Positions 36,656 to 38,828 of a DNA stretch of 38,828 nucleotides are shown in pieces. The number at the start of each line of letters is the position of its first letter. Positions within the stretch are counted from its first letter, which is position 1. The notes beneath the pieces are model-generated. The model had not been told where the DNA came from. It did no database searches and saw nothing but the letters and a program-made list of their open reading frames with translations. The translations under genes were made by a program, and so were the position numbers. This DNA comes from Streptomyces sp. AA1529 (lineage in GTDB: Bacteria > Actinomycetota > Actinomycetes > Streptomycetales > Streptomycetaceae), in contig NZ_ALAP01000026.1 in the NCBI RefSeq assembly GCF_000280905.1, forward strand, positions 1 to 38,828, given 5' to 3'.

Positions 36656-37693
36656 TCAGATCGACTTCTCCTGCTGGATGTACCGGATGCCCGGCAGCGA
36701 GTCGGGGTGGTAGGCCCGCAGCCAGGCGATCAGGTCCTCGCGCAGCGAGCAGCGCAGCGTCCACAGGTCGCCGGAGGTGCGCGCCGTCACGGCCACCCGT
36801 ACCTCGACGGTGGTCGGTGTGGTCCCGGTGACCACCACGTTCCAGTTCCGCCCGTCCCACTCGTCGCTGGCCCGGACCAGCTCCTCCGTCTTGGCGCGCA
36901 GCTCGGCGACGGGGGTCGAGTGGTCGAGGTGGAGGTAGACGGTGCCGGTCATCTGCGGGCCGCCGCGGGACCAGTTCTCGAACGGCTTGTTGGTGAAGTA
37001 GGAGACCGGCATCGTGATCCGGCGCTCGTCCCAGGTGAGGATCACCAGGTAGGAGACGGTGATCTCCTCGACCGTGCCGAGTTCCCCCTCCACCACGACC
37101 TCGTCGCCGATCCGCACCATGTCGCCGAAGGCGATCGACAGCCCGGCGAACAGGTTGCCCAGCGTCGACTGGGCCGCGATACCGGCGACGATGCCCAGCA
37201 CACCGGCCGAGGCGAGCATCGAGGTGCCGAACGTCTTCATGCCCGGGAACTGGAGCAGCACCGCGGCCACTGCGATCACCGTCACCACGGCGGTGATCAG
37301 CCGCCGGATCAGGGTGAGCTGGGTGCGCACCCGCCGTCCGCGCGCCGGGTCCAGAGCGGCGCCGGCGTACCTGTTGGCCAGCGTCTCCGTTATGGCGGCG
37401 ACGATGCGCAGGATCAGCCAGGCCGAGGCGGCGACCAGCACGATGGTCAGCCACCGGTCGACACCGGCCCGGTGGTCCTTGGCCAGGTGCGTGCTGTCGA
37501 AGAAGCTGCTGACCAGCAGCACGAACAGGACCGCCTGGAAGGGGAAGCGGCCGCTGCGCAGCAGCCCCCACATCGGGGTCTCCGGGTGGCGGGTGTCCAG
37601 GCGTACCATCAGCCGGTCGACGGCCCAGGCGAGCACGTACGAGAGCACGATCGCGCCACCGAAGACGATGACGGGCCGGAGCACGTTCTCCAT
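36656..37693 (-). CDS. MscS family mechanosensitive ion channel
   Basis: A 345-residue protein with about five membrane helices. The pore helix region is SAGVLGIVAGIAAQSTLGNLFAGLSIAF, followed by the MscS beta domain (DMVRIGDEVVVEGELGTVEEITVSYLVI; WDERRITMPVSYF) and a C-terminal alpha-beta domain. This is the layout of small-conductance osmotic safety valves; the extra N-terminal helices resemble YbdG/YnaI-type members. ATG 37693 has GAAAGGCG upstream; the longer open frame upstream is antisense to the next gene and is rejected. It diverges from the hydrolase gene. Confidence 0.92.
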   Translation of the reverse strand: MENVLRPVIVFGGAIVLSYVLAWAVDRLMVRLDTRHPETPMWGLLRSGRFPFQAVLFVLLVSSFFDSTHLAKDHRAGVDRWLTIVLVAASAWLILRIVAAITETLANRYAGAALDPARGRRVRTQLTLIRRLITAVVTVIAVAAVLLQFPGMKTFGTSMLASAGVLGIVAGIAAQSTLGNLFAGLSIAFGDMVRIGDEVVVEGELGTVEEITVSYLVILTWDERRITMPVSYFTNKPFENWSRGGPQMTGTVYLHLDHSTPVAELRAKTEELVRASDEWDGRNWNVVVTGTTPTTVEVRVAVTARTSGDLWTLRCSLREDLIAWLRAYHPDSLPGIRYIQQEKSI

Positions 37694-37849
37694 GGTCGCC
37701 TTTCTGCTGACGGGGGTTCCCGGGCTCGGTGCCGGGGCGGGCGGCCGGGACGGGCCGCCCGAGGACCACCGACGACCGTACCTGGCACCATGTGGAGTAC
37801 CCGGCTCCAGGAGCCGTACCAGGGGTTCTTTGTGAAGGAAGTGACATCT

Positions 37850-38437
37850 GTGGCACCCGTATCGCTCGTTCTCCTGCACTCCGTGTGCGGGCTCACTCCG
37901 GACGTGCGCGCCGCGGCGGAGCGGCTCCGCGCCGCGGGGCACGAGGTGGTGACCCCCGACCTGTTCGACGGCCGGACCGCCGCCTCGGTGGAGGAGGGGA
38001 TGCGGATGCGCGAGGAGGAGGGCAGCCCCGACCGCGACGAGCTGCTGCGCAGGGCCGTGGCCGCCGCCGCTCCGCACTCGGGCAAGGGGCTGGTCTACGC
38101 GGGCTTCTCGATGGGCGGCTCCATCGCCCAGACCCTCGCGCTGGCCGACCGGAAGGCCCGCGGCCTGGTGCTCTTCTCCGGCACCTCGGACATCCCGGAG
38201 GACGCGGCGGTCGACGACCTGCCCGTGCAGCTCCATGTCGGCGATCCCGACGCCTTCGAGCCGCACGACTGGCTGACCGCCTGGTATCTGCGGATGCAGC
38301 AGGCCGGCGCCGATGTGGAGGTGCACCGCTATCCGGCGGCCGGGCATCTGTACACGCACGCCGAGCTGGAGGACTACGACGAGGAGGCCGCCGAGCGCAC
38401 CTGGCGCACGGTGCTGGGGTTCCTGGAGACGCTGTAG
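37850..38437 (+). CDS. dienelactone hydrolase family protein
   Basis: A 195-residue alpha/beta hydrolase. The nucleophile elbow is GFSMGG with Ser87 (classical dienelactone hydrolases have Cys), an acid is at Asp132 or Asp134 (HVGDPDAFEPHDW) and the histidine is His166 (AAGHLYTH). The short, lid-less fold matches the family; the substrate is unknown. I start at GTG 37850, with AAGGAAG at 37836-37842 upstream; in-frame GTGs at 37832 and 37841 would add 3 to 6 residues. The gene is divergent from mscS and ends 106 bases before the last feature. Confidence 0.87.
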   Translation: MAPVSLVLLHSVCGLTPDVRAAAERLRAAGHEVVTPDLFDGRTAASVEEGMRMREEEGSPDRDELLRRAVAAAAPHSGKGLVYAGFSMGGSIAQTLALADRKARGLVLFSGTSDIPEDAAVDDLPVQLHVGDPDAFEPHDWLTAWYLRMQQAGADVEVHRYPAAGHLYTHAELEDYDEEAAERTWRTVLGFLETL

Positions 38438-38543
38438 GCCCGCCTGCCGCGCCCGCCCGGTCCGGTGGAGCCGACGACCCCGCGGTGCGGTCCGGGCCGG
38501 CGCGCGGCGGGTGCTCGGCGGCGTCCCCGCCGCCCGGGGAGGC

Positions 38544-38813
38544 TCAGGAGGCGGTGCGGCACCGCCGCGGCAGCTCCACCTTTCCCGGCCGGTGCGCGAA
38601 GGTGTTCATCACCAGCCACTCGTCCAGCTCGGGATCGTGGAGGTTCTGCACCCCGAACTGGAGCACCTGCCAGAAGGTGCCCGGGTCCCGCCGGTCGACG
38701 TAGACGTCCCCGAGGGCGAGCGGGGCGGCGGCGACAGGCCACCGCCGCCGGAAGGGAGGGCGCTCGGCCGCCGGTCGGCCCGACGCGGCCGCGGGCCGCC
38801 GCTGCCGGACGGC
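38544..38813 (-). pseudogene. coding-looking C-terminal fragment without a start
   Basis: On the - strand, the frame ending at TGA 38546-38544 is open up to an in-frame stop at 38816-38814 (90 codons). Its last 60 codons look like a genuine protein (PLALGDVYVDRRDPGTFWQV, FGVQNLHDPELDEWLVMNTF, AHRPGKVELP), but no ATG or GTG occurs before Val at the middle of the segment. A GTG at 38742 opens the adjacent frame and could be the original start joined by a frameshift. I do not recognise the family. It may be a broken gene, a sequence error or use an unusual start. Confidence 0.4.
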
Positions 38814-38828
38814 TCAGCGCTCGCAGCG

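Overview
The window is very GC-rich, its genes overwhelmingly end codons in G or C, GTG starts are frequent, and the gene order is that of an actinomycete of the Streptomyces type. The core is an almost complete division and cell-wall (dcw) cluster, rsmH-ftsL-ftsI-murE-murF-mraY-murD-ftsW-murG-ftsQ-ftsZ-pgeF-yggS-sepF-sepG-divIVA, all on the + strand from 8334 to 26964. mraZ and ftsA are absent from the positions they occupy in many other bacteria; sepF, sepG and divIVA occupy the 3' end, as in filamentous actinobacteria. Gene identities come from recognising family motifs in the translations; no database search was run.

Layout. 1-2014 (+): a 5'-truncated HEPN-like protein, a SAM methyltransferase and a DUF3040 membrane protein. 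2339-7915 (-): a carbonic anhydrase, then a tightly overlapping moxR-DUF58-transglutaminase (TgpA-like) set. 7916-8333: a gene-free region carrying the rsmH promoter. 8334-21173: peptidoglycan precursor synthesis (murE, murF, mraY, murD, murG) interleaved with divisome genes (ftsL, ftsI, ftsW, ftsQ), mostly joined by 4-base ATGA/GTGA overlaps. 21174-21753: a 580-base ftsQ-ftsZ interval full of promoter-like and inverted-repeat elements. 21754-26964: ftsZ and its accessory genes. 27169-30297 (-): a type-2-like isoleucyl-tRNA synthetase preceded by a T-box riboswitch whose layout points to translational control. 30776-32310 (+): a DksA/TraR zinc-finger protein with a histone-H1-like Lys/Ala tail, then lspA. 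32447-33715 (-): a secreted M6-like metalloprotease. 33962-38437: an RluA/RluD pseudouridine synthase and a Na+/H+ antiporter (+), an MscS-type channel (-), and a dienelactone-hydrolase-like protein (+). The window ends in a coding-looking stretch on the - strand with no usable start.

How it works together: MurE/F/D, MraY and MurG build lipid II; FtsW and FtsI polymerise and cross-link it at septa organised by FtsZ, SepF, SepG and FtsQ/L, while DivIVA directs polar growth. LspA, TgpA/DUF58/MoxR, MscS and the antiporter are envelope functions.

The most notable non-routine signals are: three 10-base-phased MraZ-box-like repeats over the rsmH promoter with no mraZ beside it; a small TTA-containing leader ORF, a palindrome over a -35 element and mutually exclusive hairpins upstream of ftsZ; a one-base frameshift at a GGGG run in pgeF; a duplicated ribosome-binding/start unit creating a 10-codon bridge ORF between rsmH and ftsL; and several apparently leaderless genes.
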